Assembly (NCBI GenBank): GCA_902805485.1
Contig: CADCTM010000173.1
Span: 1 to 14,859, forward strand
DNA: 14,859 nt
Direction: 5' to 3'
Source: an uncultured Coleofasciculus sp.
Lineage (GTDB): Bacteria; Cyanobacteriota; Cyanobacteriia; Cyanobacteriales; Coleofasciculaceae
In this document: in pieces, positions 14,537-14,859 of the stretch
Position numbering within the stretch: the stretch's first letter is position 1
How the letters are laid out: each line of letters starts with the position of its first letter
Notes under the pieces: generated by a model
The model's input: the letters and a program-made list of their open reading frames with translations, nothing else
Database searches by the model: none
Told to the model about the DNA's origin: nothing
Program-made: the position numbers and the translations under genes

Positions 14537-14859
14537 CTAAAGCGATCGCACAAACTTCTCCAACCGCTCCATCCCTTTCTCGATTGATGTCATATCTGTC
14601 GCGTAGGAAAGGCGAATACAATCATCTGCACCAAAGGCAATACCTGGAATAACGGCAACTTGCATAGAGTCTAACAAGCGATCGCAAAATTCCAAGGACT
14701 TTAATCCTGTTTTACTAATATTCGGGAACATATAAAACGCTCCCTCTGGCTTCGGGCAGTGTAACCCAGGTATGGCATTAAGACGCTCAAACATCACTTC
14801 TCGGCGTTTGGCAAAAGCAAGGCGCATCTCTTCCACACAGTCTTGCGAATCTGACAAAG
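14537..14859 (-). CDS. PLP-dependent aminotransferase class I, aspartate-type, C-terminal part
   Basis: The last ~107 codons of a gene that begins beyond the right edge. It should transfer the amino group between aspartate or a similar amino acid and a 2-oxoacid in the cytoplasm. Seen: RREVMFERLNAIPGL, the small-domain PEGAFYMFPNI segment, MQVAVIPGIAFG, and IRLSYATDMTSIEKGMERLE, whose Arg in RLSYA is the residue that binds the substrate alpha-carboxylate in this fold. These fit the class I-gamma aspartate aminotransferases of cyanobacteria and Thermus (about 390 residues). The catalytic Lys is outside the window, so other substrates (for example prephenate or LL-diaminopimelate pathway intermediates) cannot be ruled out. 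The first in-frame TTG near 14857 is internal, not a start. Confidence 0.88.
   Translation of the reverse strand, partial: LSDSQDCVEEMRLAFAKRREVMFERLNAIPGLHCPKPEGAFYMFPNISKTGLKSLEFCDRLLDSMQVAVIPGIAFGADDCIRLSYATDMTSIEKGMERLEKFVRSL

Noticed and set aside
1..14859. tRNA or rRNA genes, CRISPR array, prophage or intact insertion sequence
   Set aside because: Read through all spacers on both strands; no cloverleaf with T-loop, no repeat-spacer array and no transposase or phage protein was found.

Overview
The window looks like chromosomal DNA of a cyanobacterium, probably a filamentous one. The octamer GCGATCGC (HIP1), typical of cyanobacterial genomes, occurs at least 16 times in 14.9 kb. Intergenic spacers carry 7-bp tandem repeats, and several proteins belong to families best known from cyanobacteria (DUF3110, an EGY-like site-2 protease, a very large DUF2157-type membrane protein). 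All intact genes lie on the minus strand, so transcription runs from the right edge to the left. The only coding trace on the plus strand is a dead gene.

Layout in the direction of transcription. (a) 14859-14537: C-terminal part of a PLP-dependent aspartate-type aminotransferase, cut by the right edge. (b) 14285-10425: one 1286-residue polytopic membrane protein of unknown function that takes up a quarter of the window; a candidate promoter and a small palindrome lie upstream. (c) 10282-9875: a small secreted LprI/DUF1311-type protein followed by a good Rho-independent terminator. (d) 9614-6662: DUF3110 protein, MurQ (MurNAc-6-phosphate etherase) and an EGY-like intramembrane metalloprotease, closely spaced and possibly one transcript. 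(e) 6510-5626: a DUF3445 / haem-dependent oxidative N-demethylase-like protein. (f) 5625-5109: a 517-nt gene-free stretch with several competing hairpins. (g) 5096-4575: a single-pass membrane-anchored protein of unknown function with a conserved-looking Trp/Cys-rich C-terminal module. (h) 4449-2890: an FAD-dependent oxidoreductase with an odd dinucleotide-binding loop. (i) 2866-2390: a MITE-like palindromic repeat and a decayed penicillin-binding protein 2 gene on the plus strand. (j) 2004 to the left edge: a polyamine ABC importer operon, potA, then a small unknown gene coupled to it, then potD, which runs off the edge; potB/potC are expected beyond.

The clearest functional unit is the polyamine importer: PotA is the ATPase, PotD the lipoprotein receptor, and the unknown 135-residue protein between them is encoded so tightly after potA that a role with the transporter is plausible. 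A looser envelope theme runs through the window (MurQ, the PBP2 relic, the secreted LprI-like protein, the site-2 protease), but nothing in the sequence shows that these act together. I found no tRNA, rRNA, CRISPR array, intact transposon or phage gene. No strong candidate for a wholly new system stands out; the best leads are the coupled pot-operon gene, the structured 5.3-5.5 kb spacer, the stand-alone DUF3445 protein and the 1286-residue membrane protein.
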